NCBI GenBank assembly: GCA_015499995.1 | Contig: JADNRV010000077.1 | Coordinates: 124,001 to 188,000 of the forward strand | From: Flammula alnicola | Lineage: Eukaryota > Basidiomycota > Agaricomycetes > Agaricales > Strophariaceae | DNA: 64,000 nucleotides | Direction: 5' to 3' | Part shown: positions 37,154 to 45,836 of the stretch, in pieces | How the letters are laid out: the number at the start of each line of letters is the position of its first letter | Numbering within the stretch: position 1 is the stretch's first letter | Position numbers and translations under genes: made by a program | The notes under the pieces: generated by a model | Told to the model about the DNA's origin: nothing | What the model saw: only the letters and a program-made list of their open reading frames with translations | Database searches by the model: none

Positions 37154-38866
37154 ATGACAACCCTCCAGCGCCCAAGATTCGAACCTCTGCAATGCGATTC
37201 GTCGCAGAAAGCTTTATGTAATGGATGGACACCACTCCTGTCTTGCGTAGCGGGTTTTCCTATCGAAATCGTAAGCTGTATCGAATCGCTCGCTTCTCCA
37301 CACGTAACGCTGATTTCTTCTGTGAGATCAGTTCGAGATAGCTATAAGCCAACTAATTCATCACCCCGAGTACAATTCCACACTGATTTTGCGTTCTGAA
37401 GTCATATCCGACACCACAGCCAACCTACCAGAGTCACTGCCAACATTCGAAAACTTCCAAGCCATCCGATGCATCCATCGCAAACTGCTTCCAAGGAGAC
37501 CTGGTCGGGATCCTGCTCTGGAGCAATACTGCACTCTCTACGGAGAATCGACAATGGATATCACAATTCCAGATACCCTCGTACTTACCCCTATCGTGGA
37601 ACAAGGATTATCTCTGCCATACTATCACCCAGCCGTCTCCCATCTGGCATTCCGATACCTCGCTTCCGACCCTCCGACCCTACGTATAGACGTCGCTCCT
37701 CTACCTGGCACGTCGACAGACCCCAACGCCAGGCTGTACCGCACATGTCTTGCCCTTCTCGAAACACTGCACAGATACGGATGGGGAGCCCTGACAAACT
37801 ACAAGAAACGCGTCAATCACGACTGCCTGGTACCCCGAGAGCCATACCAGGATCTGTATTTATTGATGAGGGAGAGACATAAGCACCTGGTCGATACATG
37901 GCAGGAGGTAACAGATCCGCTGAAACATGTGTTCGAGGTGTGTATTTGTGGGACTTCTCGTGCTTTTGCTGATTGATGGATAGGATATCGGGATTGCCAC
38001 GTATCTCATGCTCCTGTGGAAAGATACTTTTTCTTCAGATAATGAAAATAATCTAGTAGATGCGGCGGAGCCCTGGAAGTCGTGGCCACGTCCACCAGGG
38101 GGATTCCTGGACATCGGGTGAGTTACACCTTCTCTTCCTGTTTAAGTTGCTGTCTAACCTTTGTACACGAAAGATGTGGCAACGGACTGCTAACCCATAT
38201 ACTCGTCAGTGAGGGCTACGAGGGCTATGGTCTCGATCTGCGCGCTCGAACCTCTTGGAGCCATTACCCCGAATCGACCCAGGCGGCTCTGCGAGTCCTC
38301 GCCTTCGATCCAACTGCCGATCCCGCCTCAAATACCTATTTCAAGCCCGGTGCGTTCATTATTGGAAACCACGCCGACGAATTGACACCCTGGGTTCCTG
38401 TACTATCGACGTTGCACAAATCATCAGGGTACATGTCGATCCCCTGCTGCTCGTGGGCCTTTGATATCAAGTACGAACGGTCATCAACCCCGACGTTCCC
38501 AATACCCCATGAAGACTTCGCGGACTCATTGAACCTGGGCGGGGAAGGGAGCAACAAGAGCTCGTATTCGATGTATCGAATTTGGCTGGCTTCGTTGAGT
38601 CTGCATTGTGGTTGGGAGGTGGAATGTGAGACGTTGAGGATTCCGAGCACGAGGAATTGGGCGATCATCGGTGCGTAAATAAATGTCTTATCAGTTCGTA
38701 GTTGGCATCTTTCAAAGTTAATCATGGACTTTTTATAGGTCGGCGGCGACTGACGTCCATGCCGGATGATGAAGCACTATCCAACGTAAATGCTGTCATT
38801 CGGGATGTCAAGAACAGAGGACTCTTTAAAACACGAAAGCCAGAAGGAAAAGCTGGTGATCATTGA
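37154..38866 (+). CDS. TRM44: tRNA (uracil-O(2)-)-methyltransferase Trm44
   Basis: SAM-dependent enzyme that 2'-O-methylates U44 in the variable loop of tRNA-Ser. First exon starts MTTLQRPRFEPLQCD; an intron just before 37370 joins HVTLISS to YNSTLILRSEVISDTT. Later exons give LYGESTMDITIPDTL, the SAM motif GGFLDIGCGNGLLTHIL, GYGLDLRARTSW, the conserved IIGNHADELTPWVPV, IPCCSWAFD (Cys pair) and the C-terminal GRRRLTSMPDDEAL. These match the DUF1613/Trm44 family in order and spacing. At least four introns. Alternative in-frame ATGs at 37124 and 37130 exist. Cytoplasmic, housekeeping; unrelated to its accessory-gene neighbours. Confidence 0.92.
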
Positions 38867-39296
38867 GATGATTGGCATGCGCTGTCCCAGTCGCTTTAGA
38901 ATGACTTCTTTATCTGGTGGTTGGCCTCGCCATACCTTTACTAGGTCTTATCAAAGTGTATTGTGGGTCTGAAGCCTTGTGGGGCAGACATGGCGGACTT
39001 TCGTCGGTATCTTGCATGGGCGCCTCTACGGCTTGTAGCTTATCTCTATTATCCACAGACGCTGCGCAACGACGTATCAACTACTGCGCTCCACAGAACT
39101 ACGGCATGGGGCTATGCTTATCATACCTTCATGAACCTTAGCCTTGTCCCAAGAGGGTCGTCAACGGTAAGGCGCTTACGAACCGCACAGAAGCGCCCAT
39201 CTAGAATCCTTCAACAATTATTCCAAAGGATAGCGAGAAGCATACAGTATCTACACTGCCTGGAATTACGTTACAGAACGGTAATAACCCGTTATA

Positions 39297-39443
39297 TGTT
39301 GGAATTTTCTCTCTTTCTCTTCCCAGATCTTCAATCCAGGTGAACATCCGAGGCGGTGAATCCTGTCAATCACAACCTTATAAAACCCGAATCATGGGCC
39401 CTGGTCCCTGAAGGTTATGGCATTTGTGTTATTTGCTGTCGCA
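39297..39443 (+). mobile_element. Short copia-like LTR remnant
   Basis: A 147-base segment begins TGTTGGAA and ends TCGCA, has a TATAAAA box inside, and is followed directly by a sequence matching the Ty1/copia primer-binding site. No gag-pol or second LTR follows, so it is a truncated element or part of one. No convincing target-site duplication was seen. It lies about 160 bases upstream of the ammonium-transporter pseudogene, replacing or splitting its promoter. Confidence 0.5.
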
Positions 39444-39455
39444 CGGTATCAGAGC
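39444..39455 (+). other. Primer-binding site matching initiator tRNA-Met
   Basis: CGGTATCAGAGC differs only in its first base from TGGTATCAGAGC, the usual copia-type primer site complementary to initiator tRNA-Met. Confidence 0.5.
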
Positions 39456-39600
39456 TTGCTTCCGCTGTACTCGTGGATTTGAAGGAATACCACAAAAGGT
39501 TAAGAAATCACCATCTGCCACTTCTTTTTCTTCTCGGTCTTCCCTCTTTCCCCCTTCCGCCGCCGCCAGCCTCGACCTGCTATCATTGTCCGAGGCCATC

Positions 39601-41567
39601 ATGCCCAATGTCACGTATAATGATTGTAAGCTCGACTATCTTATGGTGCGTCAAGACACTGGATTTTCTATCAAAGTTACACGAACTCGCTTGAACCGTC
39701 ACTACGGCTAGTGCTGCCATAGTCACATACACAACTGATAAGGTATTCTTCCTCCGTAGAAGTCCGGAATAAAAAAAACCGACTCCTGGAGACATCAAGA
39801 AGACGAGCGACATGGAATTCAGAACGAAAGAGGTATCTCCTAGGTTGAAGACGTGTTCGCTCCCAGCTGAATCGATCCATACAAGGTCTCCAGCTGAGAA
39901 TACAGCAACAACAAGCGCAATCAGCGGTGTGATGCAATGCAAAATTTCTCCCAACTAGTGGTTTTTGTGGGGCTTCTCTTGACGTTCAGCAAAGAAGGAA
40001 CCCCTTTCATCGGTGAATTGAGTTCGTCTTTTTGAATTTTCTTGCGTATTCCTTCATAACCAATGAAATCTAGAATATTTCGCCTTACGCAATATATTAG
40101 TACAACCTCCAATGGAAACGACTCGGATACCCGTCATGCTATATTGCATTTATGAACTCATGTTCGCCGCTGTCACGTAAGTCAGATTTTCTCGCATTTT
40201 ATGAAGCCGAGATCGACCTTTCATTTAGCGCCGCTATTGCCATTGGAGCCATTGCTGAACGCGGTCGCCCCGGCCCTGTGCTTGTTTTCGTCTTCATCTG
40301 GACAACGCTTGTCTACGATCCTATTGCATGCTGGACGTGGAACAAGATCGGTTGGTCCAATCACCTTGGGGTCCTCGATTTCGCTGGTGGCATCGCAGTG
40401 CACATTTCCTCCGGATCGTCAGCGCTGGCTGTCTCTGTGTATCTTGGAAAAAGATATGAGTATGATAACGATACCCCGTACAAGCCCAACAATATAACGA
40501 ACGTCGTTCTCGGAACTGTAATGATGTGGTTTGGTCAGCCTTTGTTGTCAATCTTGAAACGTTCTGACTTACTGATGTGATCTAGGGTGGTTCGGGTTCA
40601 ACGGGGGGTCTGCCCTCTCCGCAAACCTCGTCGCTGTCTCGGCTTGTATTAATACCAACCTTGCTGCAGCCGCGGGGGCACTGACGAGCGTACTGCTGGT
40701 GCGTTCTTTCTTTCTTTCGTGGATGATGTTGATGTATCCTAATTTTTCATGATGTCATCTTGTCAGGACTATCGTATCCAGAAGAAATGGGGCGCTGTAA
40801 GCTTTTGCTCGGGCGCCGTATCAGGGCTTATCACGATCACTCCTGGTTCTGGATTCGTTGGAGCTCGTACGTCGCCTCTATCTCTTGATTTATCGTGGAA
40901 GTGGTCTATTAACGTAACCAACTAGCGGCTGCACTGCTGTACGGTATCTTAGGAGGAGCTATTTGTAACCTTGCGTCCAACATCAATAAACTGGGAAATA
41001 AAGATATTCTCTATGACGATTCTCTCGCCGTGAGATCATAATGTTTTCCTCCATCCTCTGAAATAATGCCTCATTTCATGCTCTGAATAGATATTTGCCC
41101 TCATGGCGTTGGTGGCTTTCTTGGCAGCCTTCTGACCGGTATCTTCGCTCAAGCCAGTGTTGCTAATCTGACTGATTCTCCGCCAATTGTCGGTGGGTGG
41201 CTGGATCAAAATTGGAAACAACTCGGTTATCAAGCAGGCGCTGCTTCCGCTGCTTTGCTGTACTCTTTCATCGTAAACAGTCAGTAACTTTTCCAAATAT
41301 TATATGTTTTTCATGGCTAAAGAGAGGTATACCTCACAGTACTTAATTCTGCAAGCGATGCATCTCGTCCCTTTCCTCAAATTGCAAGCCGAGCACGAGA
41401 CGCAAATTCTGGGCATTGATATTAACGAGATGGGCGAGCCGGCCATGGATTACGGTGATTTCCCCAGTTCTCAAAATGTAGCTCAAGCTGTTTCGCAAGC
41501 GGTGGCTCAGGCCATGATGAAATATGAAAGTACTGTCCAGCAGCAGCAGCAGCAGCCCCAACCGTAG
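39601..41567 (+). pseudogene. amt: Ammonium transporter pseudogene with inverted exon 2
   Basis: Second AMT/MEP copy, colinear with the intact gene at 25706-27524. Exon 1 (MPNVTYND) and exons 3 to last are on the plus strand: WFLWGFS, an equivalent of KYFGLKG, GAIAERGRPGPVLVF, DPIACWTWNKIGWS, LDFAGGIAVHISSG, WFGFNGGSALSAN, GAVSGLITITPGSG, then a tail from LKLQAEHETQILGIDINEMG ending in a Gln run. Lesions: exon 2 is inverted in place (39691-39893); exon 3 has lost one base near 39978, giving a stop (TCT TGA); the exon encoding the second pore His has lost one base near 41100. The donor after IGEL is GTTCGT, possibly weak. An extra intron splits FG/WFG relative to the intact copy. A functional transporter cannot be produced from this copy as it stands. 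Confidence 0.9.
39691..39955 (-). other. Inverted segment carrying AMT exon 2
   Basis: On the minus strand, 39893 down to 39691 reads through AGDLVWIDSAGSEHVF, FNLGDTSFVLNSMSL, MSPGVGFFYSGLLRRKN and TMAALAVVTVQ. It is 203 bases, exactly the length of exon 2 in the intact paralogue (25783-25985), and is preceded on that strand by an intron end CTCAG. The flanking exons are on the plus strand. The inverted block ends precisely at the exon's 3' end, and nearly all of intron 2 is missing. Only TAG remains before exon 3 at 39959. Confidence 0.88.
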
Positions 41568-42223
41568 TGTATATTGTTTAGAGTAAAACACTGGAAGTAT
41601 GAGGTATATTACGGTGTCAAATATTTCTTTTGTTTGCTTATTGAACACATCTTGTAATCTAATCACGGATTGTTAACGCCTTCAGCCCCCTTTCTCAAGT
41701 CCGCTAGCAGATCTTGCAATCTTTTTCGAAGCTTTCTGACAAGCTCATCGTCATCTGTGGATGGTGATGGCTTCATGTTATCACGTCAGAGACCGACTTG
41801 AATTAGTCGCGAAAAGGATGGTGCGTACTATCTGGTCTAGAAGGTACTACATAGCTTGCGCTTTCAGGCAACACATTGCACGATCAGACAGAAAACTCAC
41901 TTCTGCTTCGTCTATGGTCTTCAGATAATGAACGTCGAAAGAATTCGTTCAATGAAATGTCCCGAGAAGTTCCGGAAAGAGACACCTCACAAGAACAATT
42001 GGACCCCTACAAACTCAGTTTATCAGTCCCGTTGGTCAGGCTCGAGTTCAATAGTACCTATTCATGGTGGCAGAGGTAAGATTTGTCGTGTCCTGTAGGC
42101 CCTCTATGGCGCTTCGGGGTCTCCTTGGAAGTATGAGTTGAAAGGATTGCCACTGCTATCGATAGATCCGCTCGATCACCGGCTAATCCGGACCTAAACA
42201 TTCCGTAGTAAGTAGGGCCAAGA
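41568..42223. other. Intergenic, no gene seen
   Basis: 3' flank of the AMT pseudogene up to the left repeat of the retrotransposon. Short frames only. Confidence 0.45.
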
Positions 42224-42377
42224 TTGGAAGTTGTGCCCAAACGAGCTATAGCGAGGCTGGGCTCAACTAAGGCTGACAAAGCTGGAGTCAGTCGTCATCG
42301 AGTCAGTGTTCATCATCTTCCTCGTTCACTCTCACCATCTGTCCATTGCTCAGCCTTAGTTGAGCCAATTTTCACTA
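42224..42377 (+). repeat. Ngaro split direct repeat A1
   Basis: 154 bases identical by eye to A2 at 45233-45386. It contains a perfect 17-base inverted repeat, arms 42260-42276 and 42350-42366, separated by 73 bases. Confidence 0.93.
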
Positions 42378-42391
42378 AGTACTGTTTGGCT

Positions 42392-42520
42392 GCCCAACGT
42401 GGGCACCCGTTAATTAGTACAGCCCACCATGGGGGTACTGTTCAGCTGCCCACCGTGGGGACCTGTCCTTTTACTACTGCCCGCCATCGGAGTACATATT
42501 TGTTGCCCACCATGGCGACC
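42392..42520. repeat. Degenerate palindromic short repeats after A1
   Basis: Five copies of a roughly palindromic core GCCCACCATGGG (variants allowed) start at 42392, 42422, 42448, 42479 and 42505. Spacing alternates 30, 26, 31 and 26 bases, so the higher-order unit is about 57 bases. The intervening DNA often has GTAC. Confidence 0.75.
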
Positions 42521-42635
42521 TGTATCGTATGTACTACCCGATGCTCGGGGCTCATTTTGCCTTTAATTTGTATAATAAACGACAACGACGAATGTATTAA
42601 ATCTGTTTCAGATTTCTCATGCCCCGCCGGGGACA

Positions 42636-43800
42636 CAGGCTGCTAGCCTCGATGTAATAAAGGCATATCGTAATTCACCTATTATCCCAGCACACAAATG
42701 CTACATCCCTGTCCAATGGAAAGGTAATATATGGGTCGACCACGATGCACCGTTCGGTTTAACGACTGCGGGCAACATTCAAGGCACAGTCGGTGATGCA
42801 ACTGTCGACGTCCTTGAAGCAGAAGGAGTTCAACCTGTTTTCAAATGGGTAGACAACTTCGACTTTCTTCGTTGCCCGATAGGAAAGGATCAAGATGGCC
42901 ATTTCATATACAGCTATGATTTGGATATGATTCTTCGTATTACGAGCCCGCTCGGGATCCCATGGCATGACCTATCAGAAAAGGGGCATGATTTCTCGTC
43001 AACCACCGATTATGCCGGGTTAATGTGGGACATTGACAACAAGACTGTTCGTTTGATTGAGGGGAAACGACTCAAATACCTCACAAAGCTCGAAGACTTT
43101 ATAGTCAAACGAAAAGTCTCTGCCAAAGAAGTCGCTTCAATGCACGGAACATTACAACATGCTTCTTTTGTCTACCGTGATGGCCGTTCTTTCCTCCCTG
43201 CTCTCACCCGTCTTCTATCATCTTTCACAAATAATTTCGCCCTTCGGTTCTTAAACTCATCCGTCATCAATGACCTTCAATGGTGGATTCATGCCCTCAG
43301 CACTCCGAATGTACATCGTTCCCTTTTCCCTCGGATTATCAAAGATTTCGACATTTGGGTTGACGCATCTACTTCTTGGGGAATAGGTTTGATAGTTGGT
43401 CAATCCTGGGCGGCATGGAAGCTAGTAAACGAATGGAGGTCAGAAGGTCGTGACATAGGGTGGGCTGAAGTCATGGCGGTAGAAATCGCAGTCACCTGGG
43501 TGGTGTATTGTGCGCATGTTTCAGACGTTGAAGTCATAATACGCAGTGACAACACTGCTATTATTGACGCTTACAAAAAAAGGACGCTCGACAAATGTCC
43601 ACCGCAATCTCGCTATTCGAAGAATCACTTCACTATTAGCCATGAATAATCTTTCGATCTCTCCTATTTATGTTTCTTCTGAAGAGAATCGGGCAGACCC
43701 TATCTCTCGCGGCGAGTTAGGTCCCGAAAATCTTCATTTGAATGTCAGGTATCAGCCCCCTGAAGAGCTGAAACATTTCTTGAACGAATGCATCGTTTAG
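42636..43800 (+). pseudogene. Ngaro reverse transcriptase-RNase H, truncated and frameshifted
   Basis: Open without an initiator from about 42636. RT motif A region is ASLDVIKAYRNSPIIPAHK, then CYIPVQWKG, the FGL motif PFGLTTAGNIQG, and the catalytic YxDD position reads WVDNFDF, with Asn in place of the second Asp. The RT thumb follows (LRITSPLGIPWH). RNase H shows VDASTSWGIG, WAEVMAVEIA, IIRSDNTAIIDAY and, after a frame change, VSSEENRADPISRGE. A run of seven A at 43574-43580 causes the shift: the protein continues in the +1 frame as KKGRSTNVHRNLA. The 5' half (Gag, RT fingers) is absent. The frame overlaps the start of the recombinase by 13 bases. Confidence 0.85.
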
Positions 43801-45047
43801 TATTGCGACATGGATCAGTACCCTCTGATCCTGGAGCTCGCGTTGTTGCAGGACTTTCCAATCCTGAGCCGCCTTCATCTCGAACTCATAGTAAACCTTC
43901 CCATCGTCGTGATTCGCACATATCCCCTCCCTACCTCCGTCCTCATGTTTTCGCCCATGAACGTCTTTCTTCGTGGCACACTATTCACGGTAACCGCTTC
44001 TATGATGAATTATCCAAATCATTCCCACCTGAACTGCTTTCGAAGTGGCGAAACACTCTCGAGGCCTCAGTGGAACTCGATACTCGACAAAACTATGCAG
44101 CCGGCCTTCTACGTTTCACACAGTTTTGCGACAAATATAGTGTCCCAGAAACTGAACGTATGCCTGCCTCCGAACAACTACTCTCCTTATTCCTTGCCGA
44201 CTCTGCTGCTGGACGTGTTACTGCAAAAACGGCTTCATCGTGGCTTACCGGCCTTCAAATGTGGCACATTTTGAATGGCGCTGAATGGAAAGCAACGGAA
44301 CTCCTAAAACGCACAAAGAAGGGAGTTAAAAAACTAACACCGACTTCATCACACCAGCCCGAAGCTTTACCAGTGACATATGAACACATGCTAGCCCTCA
44401 GACATTGTCTTGATTTATCAAATTCCAAAGACGTCGCCATTTGGGCAGCTACTGCAATTGCCTTCAAAACATGTACTCGCCTAGGCGAGTTAATTCCTAA
44501 AACTTTATCTTCTTTTCTTTCGAGCAAAAATGTTTCTCGTGAATGTCCCAAAACCCGAAAAACTCTTCAAACAGGTCGACATACCTTTCAATTTCATATC
44601 CCTTGGACAAAGACTACCGGAAGCCAAGGAGCATGGCTCTATCTCTTAAGTTCCGACGACGATATCGACAGTGTGACTGCCCTTGAGCACCACCTCTACG
44701 TTAACTCAAACATTCCTCCACATGCATCCTTATTTGCCTTCGAAACCTCTTCCGGTTGGTCGTACCTCTCAAAAGTAGATGTCATCGCTCGTTGCCATGA
44801 CATTTGGTCCTCTCAAAATCTTTCACTCCCAACGGGTCATGGGTTCCGTATTGGTGGCGCGACATTCCTTTTAATGTGTGGAGTAGATCCATGGATTGTG
44901 ATGAAAATCGGTCGATGGTCTTCAAAGGCTTTCTTACTTTATTGGCGCGAAGTCGAGTCTATCTTCCTTACTTTTCTTGATGAGCGTTCGCCTACCTTAC
45001 AGAAGATTAAACAGTCACTCGCGCAGATAGCTTCCTTTACATCTTAA
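43788..45047 (+). CDS. Tyrosine recombinase of the Ngaro element
   Basis: DNA strand-exchange enzyme of the phage-integrase fold that would insert the circular DNA intermediate. The uninterrupted frame is 419 residues. An N-terminal SAM-like helical domain (SVELDTRQNYAAGLLRFTQF, PASEQLLSLFLADSA, ASSWLTGLQMWHILNG) is followed by the catalytic domain: Arg in CTRLGELI, the His-x-x-Arg box GHGFRIGGATFLL, Trp in IVMKIGRWSS and the nucleophilic Tyr in KAFLLYWREVESIF. The R-H-R-Y set is complete, so this protein could still be active even though the RT is damaged. The frame starts within the end of the RNase H frame, as expected in these elements. Confidence 0.88.
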   Translation: MHRLVLRHGSVPSDPGARVVAGLSNPEPPSSRTHSKPSHRRDSHISPPYLRPHVFAHERLSSWHTIHGNRFYDELSKSFPPELLSKWRNTLEASVELDTRQNYAAGLLRFTQFCDKYSVPETERMPASEQLLSLFLADSAAGRVTAKTASSWLTGLQMWHILNGAEWKATELLKRTKKGVKKLTPTSSHQPEALPVTYEHMLALRHCLDLSNSKDVAIWAATAIAFKTCTRLGELIPKTLSSFLSSKNVSRECPKTRKTLQTGRHTFQFHIPWTKTTGSQGAWLYLLSSDDDIDSVTALEHHLYVNSNIPPHASLFAFETSSGWSYLSKVDVIARCHDIWSSQNLSLPTGHGFRIGGATFLLMCGVDPWIVMKIGRWSSKAFLLYWREVESIFLTFLDERSPTLQKIKQSLAQIASFTS

Positions 45048-45121
45048 TAATTTCTTTACAACTGTCGGGGAAAGGGTCAATCCGAAGGATTTCCCCTTGT
45101 TGCTCATTGTATTCGCAGTAT

Positions 45122-45235
45122 GGGGGAAGGCTCCATCCTCCGGATTGATAAACACAAGAGCAAATTACCGTTGAACGGGCTTGCTCTTTCCCCCAAAAAC
45201 GTTGTAAGATATCGCGACGTACTCTTGGCAGCTTG
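45122..45235 (+). repeat. Ngaro split direct repeat B1
   Basis: About 114 bases shared with B2 at 45420-45541. Begins GGGGGAAGG and ends at GGCAGCTT, overlapping the first bases of A2. Contains nested inverted repeats, including AAGAGCAA (45156-45163) with TTGCTCTT (45181-45188). Confidence 0.9.
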
Positions 45236-45386
45236 GAAGTTGTGCCCAAACGAGCTATAGCGAGGCTGGGCTCAACTAAGGCTGACAAAGCTGGAGTCAG
45301 TCGTCATCGAGTCAGTGTTCATCATCTTCCTCGTTCACTCTCACCATCTGTCCATTGCTCAGCCTTAGTTGAGCCAATTTTCACTA
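45233..45386 (+). repeat. Ngaro split direct repeat A2
   Basis: Second copy of the 154-base A repeat, placed directly after B1. Inverted repeat arms lie at 45269-45285 and 45359-45375. Confidence 0.93.
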
Positions 45387-45419
45387 CCCACCCACCTCAT
45401 CCCTGTTTGTCTTTCACGG

Positions 45420-45541
45420 GGGGGAAGGCTCCATCCTCCGGATTGATAAACACAAGAGCAAATTACCGTTGAACGGGCTTGCTCTTTCCCCCAAAAACGT
45501 TGTAAGTACTAAGATATCGCGACGTACTCTTGGCAGCTTGC
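45420..45541 (+). repeat. Ngaro split direct repeat B2
   Basis: Second copy of the B repeat, about 33 bases after A2. It differs from B1 by a seven-base insertion (TACTAAG, partly duplicating AAG) and two extra G in the starting G run. Its end is taken as the right end of the element. Confidence 0.88.
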
Positions 45542-45836
45542 GATGTCCGTATAATATTTCTATCGCAGCTTCAGTAAGATCGTTTGGGAGAAGAATGAAC
45601 GCTTTTTACATTCAGAACCCTAAACGATTAATACAAAAGTTCATACTAGTTATGTAGTGTCCATGGTTAAAGTAGCAACGGTAGATAATAATCGCCCGAA
45701 AGTGTCATGGCCTGTCAGGCTAAAAGGAAGAGTCCGAACGATTCAATGAAGCAACTGGCCTCGGAGTCGTAGAAATGATACATAAAAAAGTTCGATGAGC
45801 AAGTCGAAATTACGGTCACATCGCAGTTCATTTCAT

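Larger units (their letters stand above)
42224..45541 (+). mobile_element. Ngaro-type tyrosine-recombinase retrotransposon, internally deleted
   Basis: A 3.3 kb element with reverse transcriptase/RNase H and tyrosine recombinase frames flanked by split direct repeats in the order A1 (left), then B1-A2-B2 (right). This order is diagnostic of Ngaro elements in the DIRS order, as opposed to the inverted repeats of DIRS1 or the LTRs of other retrotransposons. Such elements integrate through a circular DNA by recombinase and leave no target duplication; none is evident. Gag and the N-terminal part of the reverse transcriptase are missing: the first recognisable RT motif lies only about 260 bases after A1. 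The A copies look identical over 154 bases, which implies either recent insertion or conversion, while the RT frame is already damaged. Confidence 0.88.

Noticed and set aside
38963..39343. 126-codon plus-strand frame after TRM44
   Set aside because: Runs into the copia-like LTR at 39297 and shows no conserved motif.
43574..43580. Seven-A run as a programmed frameshift site
   Set aside because: The needed shift is +1 rather than the usual -1 at such runs, and six A would restore the frame, so an insertion is simpler.
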